From contig NZ_VMHE01000020.1 of assembly GCF_007559425.1 (NCBI RefSeq), positions 1-44,140 on the forward strand: DNA of 44,140 bases. The letters are read 5' to 3'. Source of the DNA: Allobacillus salarius (lineage in GTDB: Bacteria > Bacillota > Bacilli > Bacillales > Alkalibacillaceae). The position numbers and the translations under genes are program-made. Below are positions 32,837-41,423 of this stretch, one piece after another; position 1 is the first letter of the stretch, and each line of letters opens with the position of its first letter. A model generated the notes under the pieces. The model saw nothing but the letters and a program-made list of their open reading frames with translations, did not search any database and was not told where the DNA came from.

Positions 32837-32852
32837 TTGGTATTTTTACTTA

Positions 32853-33185
32853 TTAGCCATCATTTTTAACGTCAGAATCTAAATCGTCGCCATCAGCGTC
32901 TCCAGATCCTGCGTCGGATTCAGCGCCTTCTGACTCCATGTCTGAATCTGTGCCAGCACCTGTGTCAGAGTTAGAATCTTCAGAGCCCATATCGGAATCT
33001 CCTTCAGTTCCAGTTGAACCAGTGTCTGTAGAGCCTGTATCCTCTGATTCACTAGAGCCTGGATCTTGTTCAGTTGGTGTTCCAGTATCTTCGTTCGTTG
33101 CTGGATCTTCTTCACCAGAATCTCCACCACAAGCTGCTAAAGTAAGAATTAGCGCAAAAAATGAAGTCATAAATAGTTTTTTCAT
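32853..33185 (-). CDS. Low-complexity acidic lipoprotein
   Basis: This 110-aa lipoprotein has lipobox LAAC (C19). After it, 90 residues are almost only Gly, Ser, Thr, Asp and Glu (for example DTGSTDTGSTGTEGDSDMGS), so no folded domain is expected. It may be a spacer-like or surface-charge protein of the outer membrane face. The start at 33185 follows AAGGAGTG; a longer frame to 33260 lacks a site. Function unknown. Confidence 0.78.
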   Translation of the reverse strand: MKKLFMTSFFALILTLAACGGDSGEEDPATNEDTGTPTEQDPGSSESEDTGSTDTGSTGTEGDSDMGSEDSNSDTGAGTDSDMESEGAESDAGSGDADGDDLDSDVKNDG

Positions 33186-33533
33186 GAAGTAACACTCCTT
33201 AAATGATTTTTTATTCTTAGTGTTGCGCCGTGCTAATAGACTAATTACCGTTTTGAACACTAGCTAAACCCATGTTAATGAATTGTAATGTGTACTTTTT
33301 TAACTCGAACAAAAGTCCTTTTGGCATATATAAATTTGAATGTTTTTCCCTTTTTCATAGGTAGTTGTTCTCCGTTTATTTTGCACTCATATTTCATCAA
33401 CGGCTGGGGCACGATGTATTTCATCAACATTTTAAAAATCTTTTTATAAAAAGTTGTTTAAGAAAGTTGTTCTTGGACTGTGCATGAAAAATATTGGTAT
33501 GATTAAAAGACAAACATAAAAAGAGGTTTTTCT
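33186..33533. promoter_or_regulatory. Gene-free 348-bp divergent promoter region
   Basis: No gene was found. For the CDF gene, an extended -10 (TTGGTATGAT) ends about 33506, with a TTGGAC upstream but at 19-bp spacing. Two copies of TTTCATCAAC lie near 33395 and 33419, with unknown meaning. Confidence 0.45.
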
Positions 33534-34424
33534 ATGAACACTCGTTTTCAAAAAGCCCAATTTGCTTCGATTGTTGGGATGGTCGCCAATTTAATTCTAG
33601 CTATCATCAAAGGAATTGGTGGTGTCATTGGCGATAGTCGCGCACTCATCGCAGATGCCCTCCACTCTGCTTCTGATGTAATTAGTTCAATTGCCGTATT
33701 AGTCGGAATTCGTGCTGCACAGAAGCCACCCGATTCTGAACATCCATATGGACACGGTAAGGCTGAAAACATTGCTACCTTAATCGTTTCCATGTTGCTA
33801 ATCGTTGTCGGGTTCGAGATTCTTGTCGATGCTATTTCAGCCGTTTGGGCTAATACTGCGCAATCTACAAGTCCATTGGCGCTATATATTGTCGTTTTTT
33901 CTATTGTCGTCAAGGAAGTCTTGTTTCAATATAAAAACCGTTTAGGGAAAAAGATCAGAAGCCAAGCGATAATTGCCGATGCCTGGCATCACCGGTCAGA
34001 TGCGATTTCTTCGATTGTTGCGCTGATCGGTATTGGACTAGCGATTTTCGGTGAACGTTTCCAAATTCCTTATTTAACTTATTTCGACCCAATAGCAGGA
34101 GCAATCATTGCGGGGATTATTATGTGGATGGGGTTCAGTTTAGGGAAAGAAGCTGTGAGAATTTCACTTGAGATTGTCCTAGACGAGGTAGAAACAGAGA
34201 AATTCAACCGAGCAGTGAATGAAGTAAATGGAGTGCAACGAATTGATTCTTTACATGCGAGGTCACACGGGTCTTATGTTATAATTGATACTAAAATCAG
34301 CGTAGATCCAACCATCACAGTCGATGAAGGACACTCCATTGCGGCACGAGTGAAAGAAGTATTAATAGATGATTTTGAGGAAGTTCATGATGTACATGTT
34401 CACGTCAATCCTTATCATCAATGA
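33534..34424 (+). CDS. Cation diffusion facilitator metal exporter
   Basis: This 296-aa CDF protein has six helices and a cytoplasmic C-terminal domain. Metal-site motifs are ADALHSASDV in helix 2 and DAWHHRSDAISS in helix 5, with EHPYGHGKAE in the histidine loop. The C-terminal domain has HDVHVHVNP. The sequence resembles B. subtilis MneP/MneS (manganese) and related zinc/iron exporters. The metal cannot be decided from these motifs. AAGAGG lies seven bases before the ATG. RidA follows after 33 bp, so both may share a transcript. Confidence 0.93.
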   Translation: MNTRFQKAQFASIVGMVANLILAIIKGIGGVIGDSRALIADALHSASDVISSIAVLVGIRAAQKPPDSEHPYGHGKAENIATLIVSMLLIVVGFEILVDAISAVWANTAQSTSPLALYIVVFSIVVKEVLFQYKNRLGKKIRSQAIIADAWHHRSDAISSIVALIGIGLAIFGERFQIPYLTYFDPIAGAIIAGIIMWMGFSLGKEAVRISLEIVLDEVETEKFNRAVNEVNGVQRIDSLHARSHGSYVIIDTKISVDPTITVDEGHSIAARVKEVLIDDFEEVHDVHVHVNPYHQ

Positions 34425-34457
34425 AACTTGAATTAATTTACGAGAGGAGAATGAACG

Positions 34458-34835
34458 TTGAAGAAAGCATACTCCACCAAAGAAGCTCCAGAAGCAATTG
34501 GACCCTATTCTCAAGCAGTTGAAGTAGGTGATCTCGTCTTTATATCAGGACAAATTCCACTTGATCCAAATTCAATGGAAATTGTCAGTGAAGATGTTGC
34601 AGATCAAACACACCAAGTCATGAAAAATTTAGAAGCAATCCTAAAAGAAGCTAATTTACAGTTTAAAGATGTCGCTAAAATGACGATCTTATTGAACTCC
34701 ATGGATGACTTTGCGACAGTCAATGAAATTTATGCGAGTTATTTAGAGGAACCTTACCCAGCTCGTGCTGCTTTTGAAGTGAGCCGCCTTCCAAAAGATG
34801 TGAAAGTAGAAATTGAAGCAATCGCAAGTAAATAA
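34458..34835 (+). CDS. ridA: RidA family enamine/imine deaminase
   Basis: This 125-aa cytosolic protein is a full-length RidA/YjgF/UK114 member: EAPEAIGPYSQAVEVGDLVFISGQ at the start, the motif SYLEEPYPARAAFEVSRLP with the substrate-binding arginine, and VKVEIEAIA at the end. It hydrolyses reactive 2-aminoacrylate released by PLP enzymes. The start is TTG at 34458, with GAGAGGAG eight bases before it. The RidA subfamily is inferred from the conserved arginine. Confidence 0.96.
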   Translation: MKKAYSTKEAPEAIGPYSQAVEVGDLVFISGQIPLDPNSMEIVSEDVADQTHQVMKNLEAILKEANLQFKDVAKMTILLNSMDDFATVNEIYASYLEEPYPARAAFEVSRLPKDVKVEIEAIASK

Positions 34836-34838
34836 CCT

Positions 34839-34877
34839 AAAAAGCACCTTAGATTTGTATTCTAAGGTGCTTTTTTC
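34839..34877 (+). terminator. Terminator after ridA
   Basis: AAAGCACCTTAGA pairs with TCTAAGGTGC, followed by six Ts. Confidence 0.95.
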
Positions 34878-35015
34878 TCAAGGACACCCACTTAATTGAT
34901 AATATTCGACAAAAGGTTGATCGTTTAGACAAACAACAAAAGTCCACAAGCCTCACCCTTTCACCTTTTTGCGACTATTCATTTAAATAAATTCTAATAA
35001 ATAAAACTTCTTTAT

Positions 35016-35030
35016 TTATAATCATTATTA
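35016..35030 (+). promoter_or_regulatory. PerR box of katA
   Basis: TTATAATCATTATTA matches the PerR consensus TTATAATNATTATAA at all but one position. It directly abuts the -35 of katA, so peroxide would relieve repression. Confidence 0.85.
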
Positions 35031-35059
35031 TTTACAAATCTATTTAAATGCATTATGAT
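35031..35059 (+). promoter_or_regulatory. katA promoter
   Basis: TTTACA (35031-35036) and TATGAT (35054-35059) are separated by 17 bp, directly after the PerR box. Confidence 0.7.
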
Positions 35060-35093
35060 AAATATACAATTTATTTAAGGAGGATTTTAAATA

Positions 35094-36572
35094 ATGGATA
35101 AAAACAAAAAACGCTTGACAACTTCCAGTGGCGCTCCAGTAGGGGACAACCAAAACTCAATCACTGCTGGTAATCGTGGACCTGTTCTATTGCAAGACGT
35201 TCATTTATTAGAAAAGCTTGCACACTTTGATCGCGAACGTATTCCAGAGCGTGTCGTTCACGCAAAAGGTGCCGGAGCTTACGGTTACTTCGAAGTAACA
35301 AACGATGAAATATCAAAATACACAAAAGCTGACTTTCTAAACGAAAAAGGCAAACGTACACCGATGTTTATCCGCTTCTCAACAGTTGCTGGTGAACTAG
35401 GTTCGGCTGACACTGTTCGTGACCCACGTGGTTTTGCAGTGAAATTTTACACGCAAGAAGGAAACTATGATTTAGTCGGTAACAATACACCGATTTTCTT
35501 TATACGTGACGCGATTAAATTCCCTGATTTCATTCATACTCAAAAACGAAATCCACAAACAAACTTGAAGGATAAAAATGCTGTATGGGATTTTTGGTCT
35601 CAATCACCAGAATCCATGCACCAGATCACTTACCTTCACGGTGACCGCGGTATTCCGGCGACTTACCGTCATATGAATGGTTATGGAAGCCATACGTACA
35701 AATGGGTGAATGAAGAAGGAGAAGCGTTTTGGGTTAAATATCACTTCATCAGTGACCAAGGCGTCAAAGGATTGGACGTTGATCTCGCAGACGAACTTGC
35801 AGGAACAAACCCTGATTATCATACAGAAGATTTGTTCAATGCAATTGAAGCCGGTGACTACCCTTCTTGGACTTTATATGTACAAATCATTCCATTTGAA
35901 GATTATAAAACGTACAAGTGGGATTTGTTTGATGTTACCAAAACGGTTAGCCAAAAAGATTATCCGAGAATCGAAGTAGGTAAGATGGTATTGAACCGCA
36001 ATCCACAAAACTACTTTGCAGAAGTGGAACAAGCTGCTCTCTCTCCAGCCCATTTCGTACCTGGAATTGAGGCATCTCCAGACAAAATGCTTCAAGGCCG
36101 CTTGTTCTCTTATTCCGATACACAGCGTTACCGTTTAGGCGTCAACCATGAACAACTACCTGTTAACCGCCCGATTGTTGAAACAAACAATTATCAACGT
36201 GCTGGTGCCATGCAATATGGCCAACAGGTGAGTCCGATCAACTATGAACCTAATCGCTATGACGAAGAGCCAAAAGAAGATTCATCTGTAGACATCAATC
36301 CATTTGAAGTGGAAGGTCAAGCAGACAGTGTGCCATATGATTCAAGCGATCATTACACACAAGCGGGCGATCTTTATCGTTTAATGAGTCATGATGAACA
36401 AGACCGCTTAGTTCAAAATTTCGTTGATCATATGAAACCTGTGACGATTGACGAAATTAAACTTCGTCAAATCGGTCACTTTTACAAAGCAGATCCAGAT
36501 CTAGGTACACGGGTAGCTGAAGGTTTAGGCTTGGAAGTACCTGCTGAAATCAAAAACGAAGCAACAGAATAA
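35094..36572 (+). CDS. katA: Catalase KatA (vegetative, PerR type)
   Basis: This 492-aa haem catalase has catalytic H56 ([12 protein letters not shown]) and N130 ([15 protein letters not shown]), with haem-ligand Y340 ([13 protein letters not shown]). Its length and sequence fit the KatA clade, and the PerR box upstream agrees with peroxide-inducible vegetative use. It is clearly distinct from the longer KatX-like catalase at 13583. AAGGAGG lies before the ATG. It is a single gene with a strong terminator. Confidence 0.97.
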   Translation: MDKNKKRLTTSSGAPVGDNQNSITAGNRGPVLLQDVHLLEKLAHFDRERIPERVVHAKGAGAYGYFEVTNDEISKYTKADFLNEKGKRTPMFIRFSTVAGELGSADTVRDPRGFAVKFYTQEGNYDLVGNNTPIFFIRDAIKFPDFIHTQKRNPQTNLKDKNAVWDFWSQSPESMHQITYLHGDRGIPATYRHMNGYGSHTYKWVNEEGEAFWVKYHFISDQGVKGLDVDLADELAGTNPDYHTEDLFNAIEAGDYPSWTLYVQIIPFEDYKTYKWDLFDVTKTVSQKDYPRIEVGKMVLNRNPQNYFAEVEQAALSPAHFVPGIEASPDKMLQGRLFSYSDTQRYRLGVNHEQLPVNRPIVETNNYQRAGAMQYGQQVSPINYEPNRYDEEPKEDSSVDINPFEVEGQADSVPYDSSDHYTQAGDLYRLMSHDEQDRLVQNFVDHMKPVTIDEIKLRQIGHFYKADPDLGTRVAEGLGLEVPAEIKNEATE

Positions 36573-36599
36573 TATTTTATTACCGATCCACTCTCTCAT

Positions 36600-36631
36600 T
36601 TCCAGCTGCCTTGTTGCAGCTGGATTTTTTT
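36600..36631 (+). terminator. Terminator after katA
   Basis: CCAGCTGC-N6-GCAGCTGG-type stem (CCAGCTG / CAGCTGG) is followed by seven Ts. Confidence 0.92.
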
Positions 36632-36640
36632 AATTCAAAT

Positions 36641-36672
36641 AAAAAATCAGACCGAGAGATTTCGGTCTGGAA
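36641..36672 (-). terminator. Terminator after the hemerythrin gene
   Basis: On the minus strand CAGACCGA-N6-TCGGTCTG is followed by a T run. Confidence 0.92.
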
Positions 36673-36681
36673 ATTACAAAT

Positions 36682-37140
36682 TTAATATCCACTATAAGAA
36701 TCTTTATGAAAATTTCCGCTCGCTTGATATAAATAATTGTCTGGAACAGCTTTTTCAATTATCGGGAACAGTTCACGTTCTTCTAAACGAACATGTTCCT
36801 CTAGTAAATATCCCAATAGATTAAGTTGTTCATGATCTGCCTGTTGATTGTTTCGGATAGCCGCGATCATGCCTCGAATCTCCGCATGTTGGTAGAGTAC
36901 TTTTTTGATTAAATCGATGTCGGGTTCATTTTCAAAGCGTAAGTACAACGGAATTAATACTTCCTCTTCATCTCGGAAATGTTCGTTCCCGTCTTTTTCC
37001 CAAAAATCAATAAGTTCCCGTAAGATTACCTTGTACGTTTTATCACTTTTCCCAGTTCCTATTTCTTTAAGACTTTTTGATACCACTAACGCATGGTGAT
37101 GATGATGCGATAGAGGTATGAGTCCTTCGTGTCTTTTCAA
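36682..37140 (-). CDS. Hemerythrin-like cation-binding protein
   Basis: This 152-aa helical protein has a hemerythrin HHE-type domain. A five-histidine run lies near residue 12 (LSHHHHHALVVSK), with acidic and histidine ligands in NEHFRDEEEVLIP, YQHAEIRGMI and EEHVRLEERELFP. It probably binds a di-iron centre and reacts with oxygen, nitric oxide or peroxide. A TTG start at 37140 has AGGAGG eight bases upstream. Its neighbour katA suggests an oxidant-related role, though it is transcribed separately. Confidence 0.87.
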   Translation of the reverse strand: MKRHEGLIPLSHHHHHALVVSKSLKEIGTGKSDKTYKVILRELIDFWEKDGNEHFRDEEEVLIPLYLRFENEPDIDLIKKVLYQHAEIRGMIAAIRNNQQADHEQLNLLGYLLEEHVRLEERELFPIIEKAVPDNYLYQASGNFHKDSYSGY

Positions 37141-37274
37141 TCAATACACCTCCTCATTGTTCTATACCCGTGAATCCTATTGTTTATGTTAGACTCTCAT
37201 AAGAGTAAGACAAAATATTTTGAATACATTCACTCCCGACTGAGCAAACAACGGAGCAGAAAGGTAGGATTTAA

Positions 37275-37763
37275 ATGAATCAAGCAGCCGTTTTACGGAA
37301 TGTCATGTTTGAAGAAATTGAACTGTGTGTTCGGACGACTCAAAGTTTATTGTTACAGATCAAGGATACCGATTGGGCTTTCCGTCCAGCTGAAAACATG
37401 CGCACATTGAGAGAGCTCGCTATTCACCTCGTTTCTATTCCAGAGACAGACCTATATATCTTAAAAGAAGAACCTTTAGAGAAGGTTCAGGAACTTGAAA
37501 ACAAATATAGCCAACTACACACGGCAACGGACATGGGTGTCGTATTTGAAGAAGGCTATCATGCACTTTGTGAATATATGAGCTCGCTATCCGAAGAAGA
37601 GTTTTTCAACAAAAAAACGAAAGCATTTTATATGGAAGATGGTCATACACAAGCTCAGTGGCTAGCTGAGATTCAGTCCCACGTCTTTCACCATCGTGGT
37701 CAATTCTACAATTATTTAAAACAATTACAGTATGATGTGACCATGGCTGATTTATACACCTAA
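37275..37763 (+). CDS. DinB-family protein
   Basis: This 162-aa protein has the DinB four-helix-bundle pattern, with metal-ligand histidines in LRELAIHLVSIP and SHVFHHRGQFYNYLK. Family members bind a metal and often use small thiols such as bacillithiol; the substrate here is unknown. AAAGGTAGG lies upstream of the ATG. It is monocistronic. Confidence 0.86.
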   Translation: MNQAAVLRNVMFEEIELCVRTTQSLLLQIKDTDWAFRPAENMRTLRELAIHLVSIPETDLYILKEEPLEKVQELENKYSQLHTATDMGVVFEEGYHALCEYMSSLSEEEFFNKKTKAFYMEDGHTQAQWLAEIQSHVFHHRGQFYNYLKQLQYDVTMADLYT

Positions 37764-37773
37764 TGTTTTAACA

Positions 37774-37808
37774 AAAGCAGACACCGATATCGGTATCTGC
37801 TTTTTTGT
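37774..37808. terminator. Bidirectional terminator DinB / ba3 oxidase
   Basis: GCAGACACCGAT pairs with ATCGGTATCTGC with almost no loop; A and T runs flank both ends. Confidence 0.93.
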
Positions 37809-37810
37809 TT

Positions 37811-39445
37811 TTACCAGTATTTGAATCCGCTAGAGCCTGGTGGTGAATTATTGATGATGTCGATGATCGGTAACGTATAAGCGATGAAAATCAATGCGAA
37901 CACGATTCCGATCCAAAGTTTCCAGTTTTCCAGCCAATTTGGCGTTTGCTGCGTTGGATTTAACTCCTCAGCAATTGGAAATTCCTCATTGCCTTTCGGC
38001 GCGAAGAAAGCTAGATTGATCAAAACGATGACAAAGAGTACTAACGAGATGACCAACAAGCTTCCACCTACTGCGTGTGCCATTTCATAAGCTCCCCATG
38101 AAGAGGCGACTTCATGACCGTTGTAACTTGTCACTTGCGTACGTCTTGGGTTACCGAGTAGCCCGGAAATATGCATGGCAGAAGACATGATCCCCATACC
38201 GACAGCCCAAAGCACTGTTTGATAGATTCCAATCTTATTCATTTTCTTCGTTAATATACGACCTTTCAAATGAGGAATGATCCAGTAACTGATTCCGAAA
38301 AAGGTTACAGCAACCGTTCCACCGACAGTGATATGAAAGTGGCCCGTGACCCAAACCGTGTTATGGACAATTTGGTTCAATTGGTGGGAAGCATTAATGA
38401 TCCCGCCTGCACCCGCAGGAATGAAAATTAACATTCCCAAGAAAGGTGCCAAGAATCGGACATCACCCCAAGGTAATTTTTTAAACCAACCGAACAGTCC
38501 TTTTCCACCTTTTTGACGACCGGCAATTTCGAAGGTTGAAAACAGTGCGAATGCAGTCATTAGTGATGGTAATATGACGGCAAAGGTTAAGATGACCTGG
38601 AAAAATTTCCATCCTTCACTAATTCCTGATTCAAGCAATTGGTGATGAAAACCGACCGGGATAGAGAACAAAATGAATAGTACGAATGAGAACCTTGCCA
38701 ATTGATCACTGAATATTTTTCCGCCAATAATTTTCGGAACCATGACATACCAAGCCATATAAGCTGGCAGTAACCAAAAATAAACGAGTGGATGACCAAA
38801 ATACCAAAATAATGTTCTTGTTAAAGCGACGTTGATTGTATCCGTCCAGCCGAAAGCCCAAGGAAGGAACTGAAATAGAACAGCTGCGACGACACCAATT
38901 GTAGCGATTAACCATAGCACTAATGTTGCGACTGCCATATAGGCAAGTAACGGTGTTTTCTCGCCAGGATGTTCTTTTTTCCATAATCGATACCTGCTGA
39001 TTACCGCATATGCGCCAAAGTACGTTCCGATAATGATAAGTGCAAGTGCAATATAGAAAAACGGTGAAGCTTGTAGTGGAGCATAAAACGTATATAGTAC
39101 AGTTGCTTCATTTAAAGCGATCATTACCGCGGCCAATACGAGACCAATCGTCAATAACCAAAAACCGATCCAACCAGCTTTTCGTTGTCTATTGGTGAAT
39201 TCCCCCGCCGACTTTGCAACACTTGCGTAGAAGAATCCAAAGATGAAGTAGGTTGTAAATACCAAGGCCATAACGACTCCGTGACCGGTTAATATTTGAT
39301 AATAGTTGATCCATGAGGGCAAGGTGATTAGTTCACTTCTTACAAGCGTTTGCACAAGTCCAAGTAACCCGGCAAATAATATGGATCCAAAAGCAACATA
39401 GAAATGGACTAGACTAAGCCGTGCATCCAATTGATTGATTTTCAT
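37811..39445 (-). CDS. cbaA: b(o/a)3-type cytochrome oxidase subunit I
   Basis: This 544-aa haem-copper oxidase subunit of the B type has about thirteen helices. Haem ligands are in TGHGVVMALVF and TGHFHITVGG. CuB histidines are in FGHPLVYFWLLPAYMAWY (with the cross-linked-type tyrosine region) and FHHQL. It reduces oxygen to water with high affinity and pumps protons. The start has GGAGGTGATT; its ATG is at 39445, one base after the subunit II stop. The operon order 2A-II-I matches ba3 oxidases of Thermus and relatives. A CRP/FNR dyad lies upstream. Confidence 0.95.
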   Translation of the reverse strand: MKINQLDARLSLVHFYVAFGSILFAGLLGLVQTLVRSELITLPSWINYYQILTGHGVVMALVFTTYFIFGFFYASVAKSAGEFTNRQRKAGWIGFWLLTIGLVLAAVMIALNEATVLYTFYAPLQASPFFYIALALIIIGTYFGAYAVISRYRLWKKEHPGEKTPLLAYMAVATLVLWLIATIGVVAAVLFQFLPWAFGWTDTINVALTRTLFWYFGHPLVYFWLLPAYMAWYVMVPKIIGGKIFSDQLARFSFVLFILFSIPVGFHHQLLESGISEGWKFFQVILTFAVILPSLMTAFALFSTFEIAGRQKGGKGLFGWFKKLPWGDVRFLAPFLGMLIFIPAGAGGIINASHQLNQIVHNTVWVTGHFHITVGGTVAVTFFGISYWIIPHLKGRILTKKMNKIGIYQTVLWAVGMGIMSSAMHISGLLGNPRRTQVTSYNGHEVASSWGAYEMAHAVGGSLLVISLVLFVIVLINLAFFAPKGNEEFPIAEELNPTQQTPNWLENWKLWIGIVFALIFIAYTLPIIDIINNSPPGSSGFKYW

Positions 39446-39931
39446 TTAAATCACCTCCAGATTTGTGCTCATAAAGTGGTGACCTGTACCGCAATATTCA
39501 TTACATAATATTAGAAAAGATCCTTTTTTATCGAATGTATAAGTCATTGAATTCACATGTCCTGGGGTGACCATCATATTTGCTGACGTTCCAGCAATTT
39601 CAAATCCGTGAACAACATCAATGGAAGTAGCTTTTATATGAACCGTTGCTCCTTGAGGAATTTCTATATCTCCAGGTGTAAAGCCGTATGATTGCAATAC
39701 CATGACTAATTCATATTCATTTTCTCCAATTTGCTTTAATCCTGGCTCATTAAAAGGAGCCGTTTCCGTAACCGTTTCAGGATCAACTAACGTCATATCA
39801 CTCGGCGCACCGTGGTGGCCTTCCCCTTCTGCTTTTGAAAAAGCTTGAACGCCAACAATCGTCAAAAAAGAAATTAATGTGATCACTCCAACAATCATCC
39901 AGATTTTTTCGAACTTATGCATGTGTAACAT
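39446..39931 (-). CDS. cbaB: b(o/a)3-type cytochrome oxidase subunit II
   Basis: This 161-aa subunit has one N-terminal membrane helix and an external cupredoxin domain. The CuA site has a first histidine in VVHGFEIAGT and CNEYCGTGHHFM with two cysteines, a histidine and a methionine. It accepts electrons from cytochrome c. The short length with a single helix is typical of ba3-type subunit II. GGGGG lies seven bases before the ATG. It lies between subunits 2A and I. Confidence 0.94.
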   Translation of the reverse strand: MLHMHKFEKIWMIVGVITLISFLTIVGVQAFSKAEGEGHHGAPSDMTLVDPETVTETAPFNEPGLKQIGENEYELVMVLQSYGFTPGDIEIPQGATVHIKATSIDVVHGFEIAGTSANMMVTPGHVNSMTYTFDKKGSFLILCNEYCGTGHHFMSTNLEVI

Positions 39932-39956
39932 CGTTCGTCCCCCTCATTTTTAGAAG

Positions 39957-40154
39957 TTAACTAGCCTGGTAAAGCGCGTAAACAGCTACCCACATAACGA
40001 TAATGATGGCTCCTACGATTAGCGAAGAAACAAAAGCCCCTTTCAACTTCGGTTCTTCATCTTGGAACTCGTTTTCAACAGCCTGGGTAGATTGGACATT
40101 TAACTCCTCTTTCTCCATTGCCTCTACATTGCTTTTTGACTTGGCACCCATCAT
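39957..40154 (-). CDS. cbaD: Cytochrome oxidase subunit 2A-like protein
   Basis: This 65-aa protein has a charged N-terminal half and a single C-terminal helix (residues 42-62), FVSSLIVGAIIIVMWVAVYALY. It supplies the membrane helix missing from the short subunit II, as subunit IIa does in ba3 oxidases. GGAGGAG precedes the ATG. First gene of the oxidase operon, directly behind the CRP/FNR site and TATAAT box. Confidence 0.87.
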   Translation of the reverse strand: MMGAKSKSNVEAMEKEELNVQSTQAVENEFQDEEPKLKGAFVSSLIVGAIIIVMWVAVYALYQAS

Positions 40155-40184
40155 CTCTCTCCTCCCTTTTGTGTGGTTACTTTT

Positions 40185-40226
40185 ATTATAGGATTTATAA
40201 AAATTAAGATTGTGATATAAGTCACA
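40185..40226 (-). promoter_or_regulatory. CRP/FNR-type site and promoter of the ba3 oxidase operon
   Basis: TGTGATATAAGTCACA (40211-40226) is a near-perfect dyad in a TTGTGA...TCACAA context. A perfect minus-strand TATAAT (40190-40185) predicts a start near 40178, putting the dyad centre (40218.5) at about -40.5 to -41.5. Confidence 0.75.
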
Positions 40227-40304
40227 ATTTCGAGCAATTCGATGGAGATTCTGTGAAGATAAAATGTCTAATTTGTGAAAACGGTTACATTAGGGTGTTA
40301 AGCA

Positions 40305-40336
40305 CAAAAAAAGAAACCCAGCAACTGCTGGATTTC
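40305..40336 (-). terminator. Terminator after the TRIC/UPF0126 gene
   Basis: On the minus strand AAATCCAGCA-GT-TGCTGGGTTT is followed by C and seven Ts. Confidence 0.88.
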
Positions 40337-40338
40337 CT

Positions 40339-40965
40339 CTACTTATTTTTTGATCGAATTAATTCTAACCAATTCAATCGACTAGGTAATTCCCATTTTC
40401 GGATGATGGATAATATACGCATCGTGACGATTGCTGCAAGCAAAATATATATTTCTGTTTGTGTATCGATTACACCAAGCCCTACGATAAATGCACCGAG
40501 AACTGCCCACATGGCATAAATTTCTTGATGCAAGACCATTGGTTTCCTGCCAGCCAACAGATCACGAATAATACCTCCACCACATCCGGTTAACACACCC
40601 GCAACGATAACTGCACTGAGCGAATATCCTGCCGCCAAAGCCAGCAATCCGCCCTGCACCGCGAAAGAAGCCAACCCGATTGCATCGAAGAAGGCTCCCC
40701 ATCGATTCCATGTCATTAACCAATGAAATGGAATAAAAAACATGATTGTCATCGTAATGAAAGCTACAGTAAACAAAGTTCCCTGAGCCCATATATCTGA
40801 AATTGGTAGCCCCACGAGTAAGTTACGGAACGCTCCGCCACCAAATGCCGTCACATAACCAAGCAAATAAACACCAAAAATATCATATCGCTCTTCCATT
40901 GCAACGATTGCTCCACTAATCGCAAAAGCCATCGTCCCAATAATATTTAAAACTTCCCAAGTCAT
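40339..40965 (-). CDS. TRIC/UPF0126 family membrane protein (YvgT-like)
   Basis: This 208-aa protein has seven hydrophobic segments in two homologous halves, marked by GGGAFRNLL and GCGGGIIRDLL. These are the paired glycine-rich motifs of the TRIC (UPF0126) cation-channel family. It is expected to conduct potassium or other monovalent cations; some relatives are linked to glycine transport. The start at 40965 follows AGGTGATC, and an apparent GTG three codons upstream overlaps that site. It is monocistronic. Confidence 0.9.
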   Translation of the reverse strand: MTWEVLNIIGTMAFAISGAIVAMEERYDIFGVYLLGYVTAFGGGAFRNLLVGLPISDIWAQGTLFTVAFITMTIMFFIPFHWLMTWNRWGAFFDAIGLASFAVQGGLLALAAGYSLSAVIVAGVLTGCGGGIIRDLLAGRKPMVLHQEIYAMWAVLGAFIVGLGVIDTQTEIYILLAAIVTMRILSIIRKWELPSRLNWLELIRSKNK

Positions 40966-41108
40966 GCTGATCACCTATTTGTATACTAGTCATATTAATT
41001 CTAAACCAGGCGGCAAGCAAAAGAAACAGTAATGGTTGTTATTGATAGGAATGAGAGCTTTTTTGGGTGGGGTTTCTTAGTATATTGTTATTAGTTGGAC
41101 TTGAGGAT

Positions 41109-41327
41109 GTGCTTGTCTTTCTCTCGAACACGGAAGAAGCTTCTTTTTCTCCCCTTCCGTTGTTGAGAGCACTTATCGAGCACGGAAGGTCCCACTTTTT
41201 CTTTCCTTCCGTTGTTGAGAGCACTTATCGAACACGGAAGGTCCTACTTTTTCTCTTCTTCCGTTGTTGAGAGCACTTATCGAACACGGAAGGTTCCGCT
41301 TTTTCTCTTCTTCCGTTGTTGAGAGCA
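41109..41327. repeat. 52-bp tandem repeat array, type B, left part
   Basis: Units anchored on TGTTGAGAGC start at 41161, 41213, 41265 and 41317. A half-decayed unit precedes them at about 41109. Each contains the imperfect palindrome ttccgt...acggaa. The last unit is cut after TTGAGAGCA by the insertion element. Confidence 0.93.
41319..41327. repeat. Left target-site duplication of the IS256 element
   Basis: The 9-bp sequence TTGAGAGCA is repeated at 42791-42799 on the other side of the element. Confidence 0.9.
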
Positions 41328-41423
41328 GATAAAGTCCATATAATTGTGTAAAAAGAATAGGCCATCTTTCTCTCCTGTGTTAAAGTGATTTCAACCACAA
41401 AATACTTTAGGAGGATGAGAAAG

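Noticed and set aside
32938..33192. Plus-strand 84-codon frame rich in SEPVS
   Set aside because: It is the mirror of the low-complexity acidic lipoprotein gene, whose own start and lipobox are good.
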